Of a stretch of 48,522 bases of DNA, positions 24,780-33,137 are shown piece after piece. This DNA is from an uncultured Nitrosospira sp. (GTDB lineage: Bacteria > Nitrospirota > Nitrospiria > Nitrospirales > Nitrospiraceae): the NCBI GenBank assembly GCA_900696515.1, contig CAADGK010000128.1, forward strand, positions 1 to 48,522, written 5' to 3'. Under the pieces are notes generated by a model that saw nothing but the letters and a program-made list of their open reading frames with translations, did no database searches and was not told where the DNA came from. The translations under genes were made by a program, and so were the position numbers. Each line of letters opens with the position of its first letter. Position 1 is the stretch's first letter.

Positions 24780-25310
24780 GTGCCAAAACTCATTACTGTT
24801 CATCATCCGCAGCAAACCATGCAGCAGGCGCTCGAGTACGTGAAGACGTACATTCTCTTCCCGTCAGGCTTTCTCGGTCTGGTCTGCTTGGTCGGGAGTG
24901 TCGGCGGGCTGGGCTACCAGTTGCTCGGAACTGATAGTTATACATGGGATACGTTTTATCAGAGCTCAGGCTTGTTTCTCTCAGGAATAGGGTTGGGAGC
25001 AGCACAAACACTCTATCAGCGGTACCTTCTGCGGGAGTTTCCTGAGGTTCTTGCCGCACGAATGCGGGATGGGTTGAACCGACAGAAGGGGAAACTCAAG
25101 AAACAATCCTCGGCACCGGAGATTGAACATCCGGGGCGCCAACTGATTCCGGTGGCGTATAGTGTTGGTATTCTGGCACTCGTGGGAAGTGCCATTGCCG
25201 CGTTCTCATACGGTCGTGTGCACATGATTCCCGCTATCCTTATGCCTTGGGCGGGGTTCTATTGGGCAAAAATGTTCCTCTGGCGTAGAGTAATCACCGC
25301 TGCGAAGTGA
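24780..25310 (+). CDS. Small hypothetical inner-membrane protein
   Basis: The 176-residue protein starts at GTG 24780 with GAAGGGGAA about 6 bases upstream. It shows about four hydrophobic segments: FLGLVCLVGSVGGLGYQLLG, a glycine-rich LFLSGIGLGAAQ, LIPVAYSVGILALVGSAIAA and MIPAILMPWAGFYWAKMFLW. Between the second and third is a basic cytoplasmic-type loop (RDGLNRQKGKLKKQSS). I do not recognise the family. It stands alone, ending 10 bases from the convergent lpxD gene with no clear terminator between them. Confidence 0.8.
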   Translation: MPKLITVHHPQQTMQQALEYVKTYILFPSGFLGLVCLVGSVGGLGYQLLGTDSYTWDTFYQSSGLFLSGIGLGAAQTLYQRYLLREFPEVLAARMRDGLNRQKGKLKKQSSAPEIEHPGRQLIPVAYSVGILALVGSAIAAFSYGRVHMIPAILMPWAGFYWAKMFLWRRVITAAK

Positions 25311-25320
25311 CGAAGGCGGA

Positions 25321-26415
25321 TCATGAAGCACGACGTTTCTTTGATCCGGACGACCGACGTGAAGATGTCTGAGCTCCGCGTTCCAAAGCCGCCACTCGCT
25401 GTTCAAGGTTACGAACCGTCTCTCGTGTCTCAGGAAGCTGAAAGATTCCACCCTGAATTCTTAGGGCCTTGTCCCGTGGCATGGCAGGTATACCACCGAC
25501 GATTTGGTTCGACTCAATGCTGCGATTGACGCCGGACTTGGCGGCGATCATCACCTGATCTCCAATCGTGAGATGGTCGGCGAGTCCGGCTTGCCCGCCG
25601 ATCATGACATGTCGGCCGATGGTGGTGCTTCCGGCGATGCCGACTTGTGCGACAACGATGCAGTGCTCTCCAACCGTGACATTGTGGGCGATTTGGACCA
25701 GATTATCGACTTTGGTTCCCTGCTTGACAAGGGTCTGTCCGAATGTGGCACGGTCGATCGTCACATTTGCACCCAGTTCGACATCGTTCTCAATGACCAC
25801 CCCGCCGAGCTGAGGGATCTTATGGTGGCGGCCTTGATGCTGGACATAGCCGAATCCATCGGCCCCGATGACCGTGCCGCTATGGACGATCACTCGAGCG
25901 CCTAGTGAACAGCCTTCGCGGACGACGACATTGGGATAGAGCACACAATCATCGCCGATCGTTGAACCTGATCCGATAAAAACTCCCGGGTAGAGGGTCA
26001 CGCGATTTCCAATCGTGACTCGGTCTCCAAGCGTGACGAACGGCCAGATGGACGGGTCGGATCCTATCCGTACGTCCGCCCCTTGAATGACCTGCTCAGA
26101 AATTCCTCTCGGAGGCGGAGCCTGAACAAAAAACTTTTGTGCGACACGAGCAAAGGCCAACATCGGATTGTCGACCACGATTTGAGGAATAGCCAGATCC
26201 GGCTGATGCCGATGAATCAGTAAGGCGGCAACCTGCACATGCGCCGCCGCCTTGGCCATCTTCTCGTTCGTCACGAACGACAGGGCACAAGAGTTGGATT
26301 GGCCGAGACTGGTCAGCGCGGAGACCTGTGTTTGGAGGTCGCCGTGAACGGTTCCTCCCACGACCTCATGGATTTGGGCGAGCGTGAGTGGCGTGGGGAG
26401 TTGAGGCGTACTCAT
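25321..26415 (-). CDS. lpxD: UDP-3-O-acylglucosamine N-acyltransferase
   Basis: LpxD adds the second (N-linked) hydroxyacyl chain during lipid A synthesis, using acyl-ACP. The 364-residue protein has an N-terminal uridine-binding domain (LGQSNSCALSFVTNEKMAKA, then AALLIH) followed by left-handed beta-helix hexapeptide repeats from about residue 105. It includes HSGTVIGADGFGYVQHQGRH and the catalytic His region VDNLVQIAHNVTVGEH (His near 244). The C-terminus ends in a short basic tail (SSRRSSGSKKRRAS) beyond the usual helical end. The start overlaps the stop of the acyl carrier protein gene (ATGA), a strong hint that the two act together. Confidence 0.95.
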   Translation of the reverse strand: MSTPQLPTPLTLAQIHEVVGGTVHGDLQTQVSALTSLGQSNSCALSFVTNEKMAKAAAHVQVAALLIHRHQPDLAIPQIVVDNPMLAFARVAQKFFVQAPPPRGISEQVIQGADVRIGSDPSIWPFVTLGDRVTIGNRVTLYPGVFIGSGSTIGDDCVLYPNVVVREGCSLGARVIVHSGTVIGADGFGYVQHQGRHHKIPQLGGVVIENDVELGANVTIDRATFGQTLVKQGTKVDNLVQIAHNVTVGEHCIVVAQVGIAGSTTIGRHVMIGGQAGLADHLTIGDQVMIAAKSGVNRSIESNQIVGGIPAMPRDKALRIQGGIFQLPETRETVRNLEQRVAALERGAQTSSRRSSGSKKRRAS

Positions 26416-26879
26416 CGTGTCATACCCTTCTTCTTGGTTTTTGAGACCGCCGTCGCGGTCGCTTTGGGTTTTTTAGCGGAGAGTGCTTTGGTTTTTGCCG
26501 AGGATGGTTTCGGCGGCGACGGCTTCTTTGCAGCCGATGTCGGTTTCTTCGAGGCGGACTTTTTGGAGCCGGCCTTGGAGGGTGCCGCTGCCGACTTTGG
26601 AGACTCTGAGTGGGCATTCGTCGACGGTTCTGCAAGCCGTCGTTGAACGTAGGCGGCCACGGATCCGACGGTACTGAGCCCGGGAAGATCTTGATCGGGA
26701 ATTTGAAGTTTAAAGCGTTCTTCAATCTCGAACAGCAACTCGATGACGGCGACTGAGTCGAGTCCTAGGTCGTCTCGGAGGTGGTGGCTCTCCGTTATAG
26801 ACGCAGGGTCTCTTTTCAGGTAGGTGGCCAAGGCATGCACGATTTTTTCGGTGATCGCAGGGTCGATCCGCTCAGTCAT
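26412..26879 (-). CDS. Acyl carrier protein with a long lysine/alanine/serine-rich tail
   Basis: Residues 1-85 form an acyl carrier protein: IVHALATYLKRDPASI, then LRDDLGLDSVAVIELLFEIE with Ser42 as the phosphopantetheine site, then LSTVGSVAAYVQRRL. Residues about 86-155 are a low-complexity tail rich in Lys, Ala, Ser and Pro (repeats such as SKKSASKK, SAAKKPS, SAKKPKATA), like histone H1 tails. Ordinary ACPs are about 80 acidic residues, so the tail is unusual. The frame is open to 26951, but ATG 26879 has GGAG 7 bases upstream and starts at the ACP fold. It lies between a ketosynthase gene and lpxD and overlaps lpxD by four bases, so a dedicated lipid A or special acyl-chain role is likely. 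Confidence 0.9.
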   Translation of the reverse strand: MTERIDPAITEKIVHALATYLKRDPASITESHHLRDDLGLDSVAVIELLFEIEERFKLQIPDQDLPGLSTVGSVAAYVQRRLAEPSTNAHSESPKSAAAPSKAGSKKSASKKPTSAAKKPSPPKPSSAKTKALSAKKPKATATAVSKTKKKGMTR

Positions 26880-26958
26880 TATGAGTACTCCTTCAGTGGG
26901 ATGAGGCTCTTCGCTGTAGCGTCCGCGAGGAGGCGCCTCATTATCAATCATTCAGTAC

Positions 26959-28215
26959 TTACGCCACAAATTTCTTGAAGACCACGGTGGCATTGTTGCT
27001 GCCGAATCCAAATGCATTTAAGAGGGCATACCGAATCTTTCGTTCTTGCACCGTCCGACGAATGCCGTCCAACCGACAGTCTGGGTCCGGTTCCTCATAG
27101 TTGGCGGTCGGGTGAATCTGCCCGGTATGGATCGCCATCGTGGTGGCCACAGCCCCGATTGCGCCGGCTGCGCCAAGCGTATGGCCGACGAGAGACTTTG
27201 TGGCATTGATGGTAATCTTGTCCGCGCGATTCTTGAAGAGATTCCGGATCGCTTTCGTCTCGACGGCATCTCCGATCGTGGTTGACGTTGCATGGGCGTT
27301 GATGTAGTCGACCTGATCGGAGCCGATCCCGGCGGATTCCAGCCCGATCTTCATGGTCATGCTGATCTCCTGCCCGTCTTCCTGGGGAATCACCATGTGG
27401 TAGGCTTCACTTGTCGCTGCATATCCGGCGAGCTCGGCATATACTCTGGCTTTCCGTTTCTTGGCATGCGCCAACGATTCCACGATTAACGCGGCTGCGC
27501 CCTCACCCATGACGAATCCGTCTCGACGCCGGTCGAAGGGGCGTGACGCGCGTTCAGGGGTCTCATTAAACTCGCTGGACAGGGCGCGCAGAGAGCAGAA
27601 GCCTGCGAAGACCAGCGGGGTAATGCTGGCATCGGCACCGACGACAATAACGACATCGGCTTGACCGGTGCGAATGCAATGTAGCGCCTGGCCGAGGGCA
27701 TGAGCGCTGGACGAACAGGCCGTCGAAATGGTGAGGTTGGGCCCTTTCGCTCCATGTGCCATGGCCACGATTCCCGAGGCGGAATTGAGCGTAATGGTCG
27801 GGATAAAATTGGGGTGCACACGATGGGGGCGTTGGGTTTTAAAGAGTTGCGTAATTTCACGCTCACCCATGACCATCCCACCCATGCCGGCCCCGACGAT
27901 CACTCCCACGCGATGCGGGCGCTCCTTCGCCATATTGAGGTCTGCATCGGACAGCGCTTCCTTCGCCGCGACTAGGGCAAACTGCGCATAGCGATCCACA
28001 CGATTGGCTTGGGTGGCGGTCAGATATTGCTCTGGGGAAAAATTATGGACTTGGCCTGCCACCCGAGAACGGTAGTCCGACATGGGGACCCATCCTAAGG
28101 AAGGAATGGCGGTCACCCCGGAACGACCGGTCAGGGCCGCTTTCCAGAACTCGCTGACGCCGATTCCGATCGGGGATATCACCCCTAGACCTGTGATGAC
28201 AACACGTGAGGCCAT
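26959..28215 (-). CDS. fabF: Beta-ketoacyl-ACP synthase II-type enzyme
   Basis: This 418-residue thiolase-fold ketosynthase condenses malonyl-ACP with acyl-ACP. The active-site Cys167 is in ISTACSSSAHALG, His308 in YINAHATSTTIGD, and Lys340/His345 in NATKSLVGHTLGAAGA, so all catalytic residues are present. The length matches FabF. The start ATG has AAGGAGGG upstream. A separate ACP with a tail follows 79 bases downstream. This may therefore be a dedicated ketosynthase for that carrier rather than the housekeeping FabF; the window cannot settle that. Confidence 0.9.
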   Translation of the reverse strand: MASRVVITGLGVISPIGIGVSEFWKAALTGRSGVTAIPSLGWVPMSDYRSRVAGQVHNFSPEQYLTATQANRVDRYAQFALVAAKEALSDADLNMAKERPHRVGVIVGAGMGGMVMGEREITQLFKTQRPHRVHPNFIPTITLNSASGIVAMAHGAKGPNLTISTACSSSAHALGQALHCIRTGQADVVIVVGADASITPLVFAGFCSLRALSSEFNETPERASRPFDRRRDGFVMGEGAAALIVESLAHAKKRKARVYAELAGYAATSEAYHMVIPQEDGQEISMTMKIGLESAGIGSDQVDYINAHATSTTIGDAVETKAIRNLFKNRADKITINATKSLVGHTLGAAGAIGAVATTMAIHTGQIHPTANYEEPDPDCRLDGIRRTVQERKIRYALLNAFGFGSNNATVVFKKFVA

Positions 28216-28234
28216 GCTTTTCCCTCCTTATAGT

Positions 28235-28248
28235 GGCGCCACGGCGCC
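28235..28248 (+). terminator. Small GC hairpin between lptG and fabF
   Basis: GGCGC-CACG-GCGCC forms a five-base-pair stem with a four-base loop. On the plus strand TTTCTT follows, as in an intrinsic terminator, but no plus-strand gene precedes it. On the minus strand it lies just before the fabF ribosome binding site and could affect its translation. Confidence 0.25.
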
Positions 28249-28293
28249 TTTCTTACCGGAAGACCGATAGACAGTCAACTAAGAAACAGGTGT

Positions 28294-29385
28294 CTAATGG
28301 CGAACTTTTAGCAATAAATACAGACCAAAGCTCAGGAACAGGGCGTTCGCCATCCAACCGGCCACGACGGGCGCGAGGACGCCTCCTCGCCCCAGTGCGA
28401 TGGCGACGGAATGCGTGGTCCAGTAGCAAAACCCCACGATGAAGGCTTGTCCGATTCCGACGGTCATACTGCCTCCACGGACGCCGCTGCGCCGCAGACT
28501 CAATGCAATTCCAACGAGGACCATCACGACTGTGACCAGGGGAAACGCCATCCGACCATAATAGTCCGTGAGGAGACGGGAAAAGGTGAATCCTTCCTGA
28601 CGAAAGCGATCCAGGTAGTTGTGAATTTCGCTGAAGGTCATCGTTTCCGAGTTTCCGACGAGCGAGCTCGAGAAATCGTTCGGGATCAACGGAAGGGTGA
28701 CGGTCTGTTCCGAAAACCGAGCGAGCTCAACGGTCTCATGTGAGGGGAATCGGCGATGATGTCCGTTCCGAAGCACCCAGCCGGCATCCGTATAGCGGGC
28801 TTCCTCAGCCTCTGTGATCCGGTCAAGCTGGAACGGCGAGCGGAAGTAATAAATGCGGATCCCTCGCAAGGTCGTGCCTTGCGCGTCGATTTCAGCAACC
28901 TTCATCAGGCTGTTGGCGCTGATCCGAGCCCATGGTTGAACGGCTTTGACGGTGACAGGCTCCGGTTTCTGCTCGATCTGGATTGCACGGACCTCCTCGG
29001 CCTTCTCGGAGGCTAACGGAATAATAGTCGAGCTGAAACTGAAGAGGACCAGCGAGACACCGCCGGCAAAGAGAAGAAAAGGGGACGACATCCAGACCAA
29101 GCTGATTCCACAGCTTCGCATGGCCGTGATTTCATTGCTGCGGGAGAGAAGGCCGAGAGTCAACAGGGTGGCGACGAGAACGGCAAAGGGAGCGACCTGG
29201 AACGCAATCGACGGGATCTTCAGCGCGAAGTACAGCAGAATGGGGAGGATGCCAGAGTCATAGCGGAGGAATCGGCGCACCTTTTCAAAAAAGTCGATGA
29301 CCAGATAGATCGTCACCAGGCCGGAAAAACACATCCCGAAAATTTTTGAATATTCGCGGAGGATGTATCGGAACAGAATCGTCAT
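28294..29385 (-). CDS. lptG: LPS export permease LptG
   Basis: LptG and LptF form the membrane part of the LptB2FGC transporter that pulls LPS from the inner membrane towards the outer membrane. The 363-residue protein has the family N-terminus FRYILREYSKIFGMCF, three N-terminal membrane segments with SRSNEITAMRSCGISL (the coupling-helix region), a periplasmic beta-jellyroll (about 130-260), and three C-terminal membrane segments ending LFLSFGLYLLLKVRH. It lies 4 bases after lptF, the usual order. I assign LptG to the second gene of the pair by order and by the FLRYDSG-like early loop. Confidence 0.9.
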   Translation of the reverse strand: MTILFRYILREYSKIFGMCFSGLVTIYLVIDFFEKVRRFLRYDSGILPILLYFALKIPSIAFQVAPFAVLVATLLTLGLLSRSNEITAMRSCGISLVWMSSPFLLFAGGVSLVLFSFSSTIIPLASEKAEEVRAIQIEQKPEPVTVKAVQPWARISANSLMKVAEIDAQGTTLRGIRIYYFRSPFQLDRITEAEEARYTDAGWVLRNGHHRRFPSHETVELARFSEQTVTLPLIPNDFSSSLVGNSETMTFSEIHNYLDRFRQEGFTFSRLLTDYYGRMAFPLVTVVMVLVGIALSLRRSGVRGGSMTVGIGQAFIVGFCYWTTHSVAIALGRGGVLAPVVAGWMANALFLSFGLYLLLKVRH

Positions 29386-29389
29386 CGTG

Positions 29390-30511
29390 TTATTGCCTAC
29401 TCATCCGGTAGAACAGGACGACGGTGATCGCCATAAATACCACGTTGGGGAGCCATGCGCCCCAGAATGGATGAAGGATCAGGGCCGTCACCAGAAAATC
29501 ACATCCGACATTCAGAATGTAAAATGCGATGATGATGCCGACACCGACGGCGAAACCGCCGACACGACCGGATCGTTTCGACACGATGCCGACCGGGACG
29601 CCAAGGAGGCAAAATATGAGGGAGGCCGTCGGGAATGCCAAGTCTTTATAGTATTCCATCATGCGCCGAAGCGCGCCGGCATCCTTGCCGCCGGTTTCGG
29701 CAAGCCGCGCCGAGATTTGGTCGTACGAAGGACGTTCCTCCGTTGCAGAGTAACTGCTGAGGTTCAAGTTGATCTTGATGTCATAGCTGGCAAAGGCGAC
29801 CTGTTGGGACTGATCGATCTGAGGCGGGCGGCTCTGAATCATGCCGTTCTCCAACTGCAGCGCAACCTGGTCGTGCTCCGCATCCATAAAGATACGATAA
29901 TGTTCCGCCACAATGACGCGTGGGGCATTGGGGAGGCGTTCATCCGAGATGAAGATGCCGGGAGCCGGCCGACCTTGTTCGCCTTCAGGCACATAGATCA
30001 TCATATTCGGAATCGGCTCATTGAAGGTGCCGCGTTCGAGGGCGAGCGCAAGCTGATCTTTCAAGAGATTGAGCGCCACTTTCTTCAGATTGAGAGAACT
30101 CCAGGGTTGTCCCCACTGGGACAAGACCAACGTCAGGGTAAAGACACAGACGGAAAACAAGAGGACCGGTTGCGAAAGGCGCACAAGGCTGAGCCCGGCA
30201 GCTCGCATGGCGACCAGTTCTTTGTCAAAGGACAACCGGCCAAAGGCGGTGACCGAGGCGATCAATCCGGCAATGGGAAGCGTGAGGACAAGGCCGGAGG
30301 GCAGCAGCATGGCAATCACTTTCAGGACGGCCCAGATCCCGACTCCCTTGGAGACCAGGAGCTCAACGAGGCGCAAGAGTTCCCTGGTCAGCATGACAAA
30401 ACAGAGGGCACCGAGGCTGAGCCCGAACGGGGCCAGAAGCTCCGTGAAGATGTAGCGGTCCAGTAGTGTACGTAAGATCACAGAGTTCTTGAGGTGGAGA
30501 AATGTGGACAC
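29390..30511 (-). CDS. lptF: LPS export permease LptF
   Basis: This is the partner of LptG in the LPS transporter. It shows ILRTLLDRYIFTELLAPFGL at the N-terminus, TRELLRLVELLVSKGVG, LPSGLVLTLPIAGLIASVTAFGRLS and DKELVAMRAAGLSLVRLSQP (coupling helix). A periplasmic domain and C-terminal membrane helices with GVPVGIVSKRSGRVGGFAVG follow. The start is uncertain: the frame is open to a GTG at 30541. I prefer GTG 30511, which has GGGAGAGGG about 12 bases upstream; a later start near the DRYIF motif would match many LptF proteins better. lptF and lptG are probably one transcript, perhaps extending into fabF-acp-lpxD. Confidence 0.9.
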   Translation of the reverse strand: MSTFLHLKNSVILRTLLDRYIFTELLAPFGLSLGALCFVMLTRELLRLVELLVSKGVGIWAVLKVIAMLLPSGLVLTLPIAGLIASVTAFGRLSFDKELVAMRAAGLSLVRLSQPVLLFSVCVFTLTLVLSQWGQPWSSLNLKKVALNLLKDQLALALERGTFNEPIPNMMIYVPEGEQGRPAPGIFISDERLPNAPRVIVAEHYRIFMDAEHDQVALQLENGMIQSRPPQIDQSQQVAFASYDIKINLNLSSYSATEERPSYDQISARLAETGGKDAGALRRMMEYYKDLAFPTASLIFCLLGVPVGIVSKRSGRVGGFAVGVGIIIAFYILNVGCDFLVTALILHPFWGAWLPNVVFMAITVVLFYRMSRQ

Positions 30512-30552
30512 TATAGGAGAGTCCCTCTCCCTTGTAAACACAGGAGAAAATC

Positions 30553-30593
30553 TTGTCAGGAAAGATTTCCTTGACAGAGGATACGCCCTATGT
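30553..30593 (+). promoter_or_regulatory. Possible promoter/operator region between lptF and the cold-shock gene
   Basis: TTGACA at 30571-30576 is a perfect -35 word, but only weak -10 candidates follow (TTACAT with 16-base spacing). The -35 word is part of an imperfect palindrome, TTGTCAGGAAA...TTTCCTTGACA (30553-30576). It could control either of the divergent genes. The leader to the cold-shock start would be about 190 bases, as is common for cspA-type genes. Confidence 0.3.
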
Positions 30594-30781
30594 TACATGC
30601 AGCGCCAATTTGATCCTAATATGATGATGGGTTCTGTGAGCGATTCATCACTCCTTCAGGTGCCCGTCCCTCGATCTTCCAGCCGAGTGCGTGTTCGTCT
30701 TAATTTTCCAGTTCTCATCAAGCAAACTATGGGTGGAGGCGCTGCGTAACTATTGGTCGTTGTTGACAAAAGGAGGAGTTC

Positions 30782-31000
30782 GTGAAAACAAAAGGTACGG
30801 TCAAGTGGTTCAATGATCGAAAAGGGTTTGGGTTTATTCGGCTGGATAGTGGTGACGACGTCTTCGTGCACTATTCTGCTCTACAGGGAGACGGGTTCAA
30901 GACGCTCAAAGAAGGTGAAAACGTCGAGTTTGACATTGTTCAAGGAGCCAAGGGGCCACAAGCGGCCAATGTGCTGAAGGCGGCCATCGCCGCTTCGTAA
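30782..31000 (+). CDS. CspA-type cold-shock protein
   Basis: The 72-residue protein is a single OB-fold cold-shock domain: [20 protein letters not shown] with RNP1 (KGFGFI), DVFVHYSAL with RNP2, then [20 protein letters not shown]. Such proteins bind single-stranded RNA or DNA and melt RNA structure. It starts with GTG at 30782 behind a strong AAAGGAGGAG. A clear terminator follows at 31031-31066, so it is probably transcribed alone. Whether it is cold-induced cannot be told from the sequence. Confidence 0.96.
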   Translation: MKTKGTVKWFNDRKGFGFIRLDSGDDVFVHYSALQGDGFKTLKEGENVEFDIVQGAKGPQAANVLKAAIAAS

Positions 31001-31030
31001 TCTTCATCTCTGTACCGTATTCGGCGAAGG

Positions 31031-31066
31031 GACTGTTTCTCCTGCTCATCGACAGGAGGAACGGTC
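31031..31066 (+). terminator. Intrinsic-type terminator after the cold-shock gene
   Basis: GACTGTTTCTCCTG (31031-31044) pairs with CAGGAGGAACGGTC (31053-31066) around an 8-base loop, giving about 12 Watson-Crick pairs plus G-T pairs. A pyrimidine run (TCTTCCTCC) follows instead of a pure T-run. It lies 30 bases past the stop codon. Confidence 0.7.
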
Positions 31067-31167
31067 TCTTCCTCCGCAGCAAGATTCCCGCCTCATTTCC
31101 CCAATTTCTAGACAAAATGCGATGGGACTGTTAGCGTTTGGTTGTTCCGTTCATGGAGGGCATGTGT

Positions 31168-33099
31168 ATGCCGCCTGACCGCGGTCGTATCCTTCAACAG
31201 GCTCAGTTGCTGGCGTCCCGCGGACAGTATGATGCGGCGATTGGGGAGTGGAAAAAGCTTGCCATTGACAGTCCTGCCGACGGCAGTATCTACAACACGA
31301 TCGGTGATTTGCACATCAAGCGGAACGTGCCGGGCGAAGCGGCATCGGCCTATCTGCAGGCGGCTTCGGCCTTTCGAGCCGAAGGCGCAACTCTCAAAGC
31401 TATCGCTGCGTTCAAGAAGGTCCTCAAGTGTGATCCGACGCGCTACGAGGTCTATCGGTACCTTGGGGATTTGAATGTAGAGCGAGGCCTCACCAGCAGT
31501 GCCGTGCAGGATTATCTCACGCTGGGAAAGTATTACCTCAAAGAGCATCGAGGGAAAGACGCGCTCGACGTGTACAAGAAGATCATTGCGCATGATCCGT
31601 CGAATCTCAATGCGCAACAGCGTGTCGCCGAGCTCTGCATTCAGGAAAATCAGCAGGATGAGGCGACAAAAGTTTACCTCCAGCTGGGTCGAGAGAAGTC
31701 AGCGCAAGGACGATATGACGAGGCGAAGGACGCCTATCTTGCCGTGCTGAAGATTGATCCTCAGAACAGTGAGGCGGCCCAATTTGTGGAAAGCCTCAAG
31801 CAGGGCGGAACCGGATCGGTGAAAGCTGTCCAATCGACCTCTTCTGCACCGGAACTGAAATCCACACTGATCCAAAAACCAGCGGAGCCGGTTGATCTCC
31901 TGGCCGAAGCCGTGCGGCGCATTGCTGAAAAGCAGTACAGCGGCGCAGAAGCCATTCTGAACCAATTGTTGACGAGAGAACCGGGAAACCCCCAGGTCTG
32001 CCAACTGTTGGCCAGGGTCCACTTACAACGCGGTGATTTGCAAGTGGCGGTAGGGGAATACCGTTTTTTGGCTGGAGCTGCGTTGCGTGCCCATGACCCG
32101 GATCTTGCGGAATCACTGATCCAAGAAGTATTGGCTGTGGAGCCAAACTCGGTCCCCTTGCTGGAGCTGAACGGCAAATTGTACGAGGAAAAGGGTCAGC
32201 ACGCCGTGGCTGCACGTCAATATGCCAAGGCGGTCGAAGTTCTGTTGGCCCATCCTGAGCCTGGAATGGAAAGCCTTCACGAGGAATTCTTTGAGAAGGT
32301 CAAGGCCTTGTCTCCTGACGGCGACCTCGTGACGAGATTGGCCGAGATGGTGAGAAAAGCCTCGATGGGAACAGCAGATGATGAAGAACCAGAAAACGTT
32401 CTGGCCGAAGACCCGTCTGGGCATCGGCAGGGTGATGTGCGTGAAAGCGAGGCGTCAAGAGAGGATGAGACTCAGGAGATTGTGATTCTAGGGGCGGAAC
32501 CGGATTTCGTTTCAAATTCCTCAAACATTCTTGTGAGAGATGACCCGTCGCAGGCAATGAGGGCGGGAGAAAACCAGGATGTTCAACGACAGGCGGAGCC
32601 TATCCACTCTTCTGATCAGACGACACAGGATCGGTGGTCGAGCCTGGCAGCGGCCTCCAGTACATTCGCGACGCCGCACATGGGGGTGAAGCGGGAATCA
32701 GCAGAGTCATCACCGGACTATGAGACACACTATGCCCTGGGCGTGGCCTATAAGAATATGGGGTTGTACGAAGATGCGAAAGCCTCGTTCCAGATCGCAA
32801 TGTGCGGTCATTCATTCTATCTTGATTCGGCCTTGATGACCGCCGTCTGTTTGAAGGAAGAGCAACAGGTGATCCAGGCGATTGCGGGACTCGAACCCGT
32901 CCTAGCCGACCCGCGTTGCCACGGAGCGAAGGGACAAGCCATTCGGTATGAGTTGGGACTCCTCTATGAGGCAGTGGAACAGTGGGAGAAGGCAGCCGTC
33001 GCATTTCAGGCGATTCCTTCGTTTCATGATGTCCCGCAGCGCTTGGCGGCGCTCAAGGCAAAAGGGTGGGGAGACGTCGGTTTTCGGTACGCCGCGTAA
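31168..33099 (+). CDS. Tetratricopeptide-repeat protein
   Basis: The 643-residue protein has TPR units across residues about 1-220 (for example QYDAAIGEWKKLAIDSPAD, ALDVYKKIIAHDPSN, RYDEAKDAYLAVLKIDPQN) and again at about 240-360. An acidic, low-complexity linker follows (about 405-510), then more TPRs near the C-terminus (YALGVAYKNMGLYEDAKASF). No signal peptide is seen, so it is probably a cytoplasmic scaffold. ATG 31168 is chosen because GGAGGG lies 7 bases upstream; codons from 31138 are also in frame. The partner is unknown. The layout resembles TPR proteins linked to type IV pilus or gliding functions in other phyla, but nothing here proves that. Confidence 0.88.
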   Translation: MPPDRGRILQQAQLLASRGQYDAAIGEWKKLAIDSPADGSIYNTIGDLHIKRNVPGEAASAYLQAASAFRAEGATLKAIAAFKKVLKCDPTRYEVYRYLGDLNVERGLTSSAVQDYLTLGKYYLKEHRGKDALDVYKKIIAHDPSNLNAQQRVAELCIQENQQDEATKVYLQLGREKSAQGRYDEAKDAYLAVLKIDPQNSEAAQFVESLKQGGTGSVKAVQSTSSAPELKSTLIQKPAEPVDLLAEAVRRIAEKQYSGAEAILNQLLTREPGNPQVCQLLARVHLQRGDLQVAVGEYRFLAGAALRAHDPDLAESLIQEVLAVEPNSVPLLELNGKLYEEKGQHAVAARQYAKAVEVLLAHPEPGMESLHEEFFEKVKALSPDGDLVTRLAEMVRKASMGTADDEEPENVLAEDPSGHRQGDVRESEASREDETQEIVILGAEPDFVSNSSNILVRDDPSQAMRAGENQDVQRQAEPIHSSDQTTQDRWSSLAAASSTFATPHMGVKRESAESSPDYETHYALGVAYKNMGLYEDAKASFQIAMCGHSFYLDSALMTAVCLKEEQQVIQAIAGLEPVLADPRCHGAKGQAIRYELGLLYEAVEQWEKAAVAFQAIPSFHDVPQRLAALKAKGWGDVGFRYAA

Positions 33100-33100
33100 G

Positions 33101-33129
33101 GGCCTACGCACGTCTCTTACGTGAGGGCC
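33101..33129. terminator. Possible bidirectional terminator hairpin
   Basis: GGCC...CACGT (33101-33113) can pair with ACGTG...GGCC (33119-33129) around CTCTT, with a small internal loop. It lies between two convergent genes. There is no T-run, so the call is weak. Confidence 0.3.
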
Positions 33130-33137
33130 GTCATCGC

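Noticed and set aside
24541-24786. 81-codon minus-strand frame in the intergenic region
   Set aside because: TTG start without ribosome binding site, crosses a hairpin and the promoter of the plus-strand gene; kept only as a note.
29363-30466. 367-codon open frame on the plus strand
   Set aside because: Antisense to lptF; the translation is polar and Gly/Asp/Arg-rich with no fold, whereas lptF has clear membrane segments.
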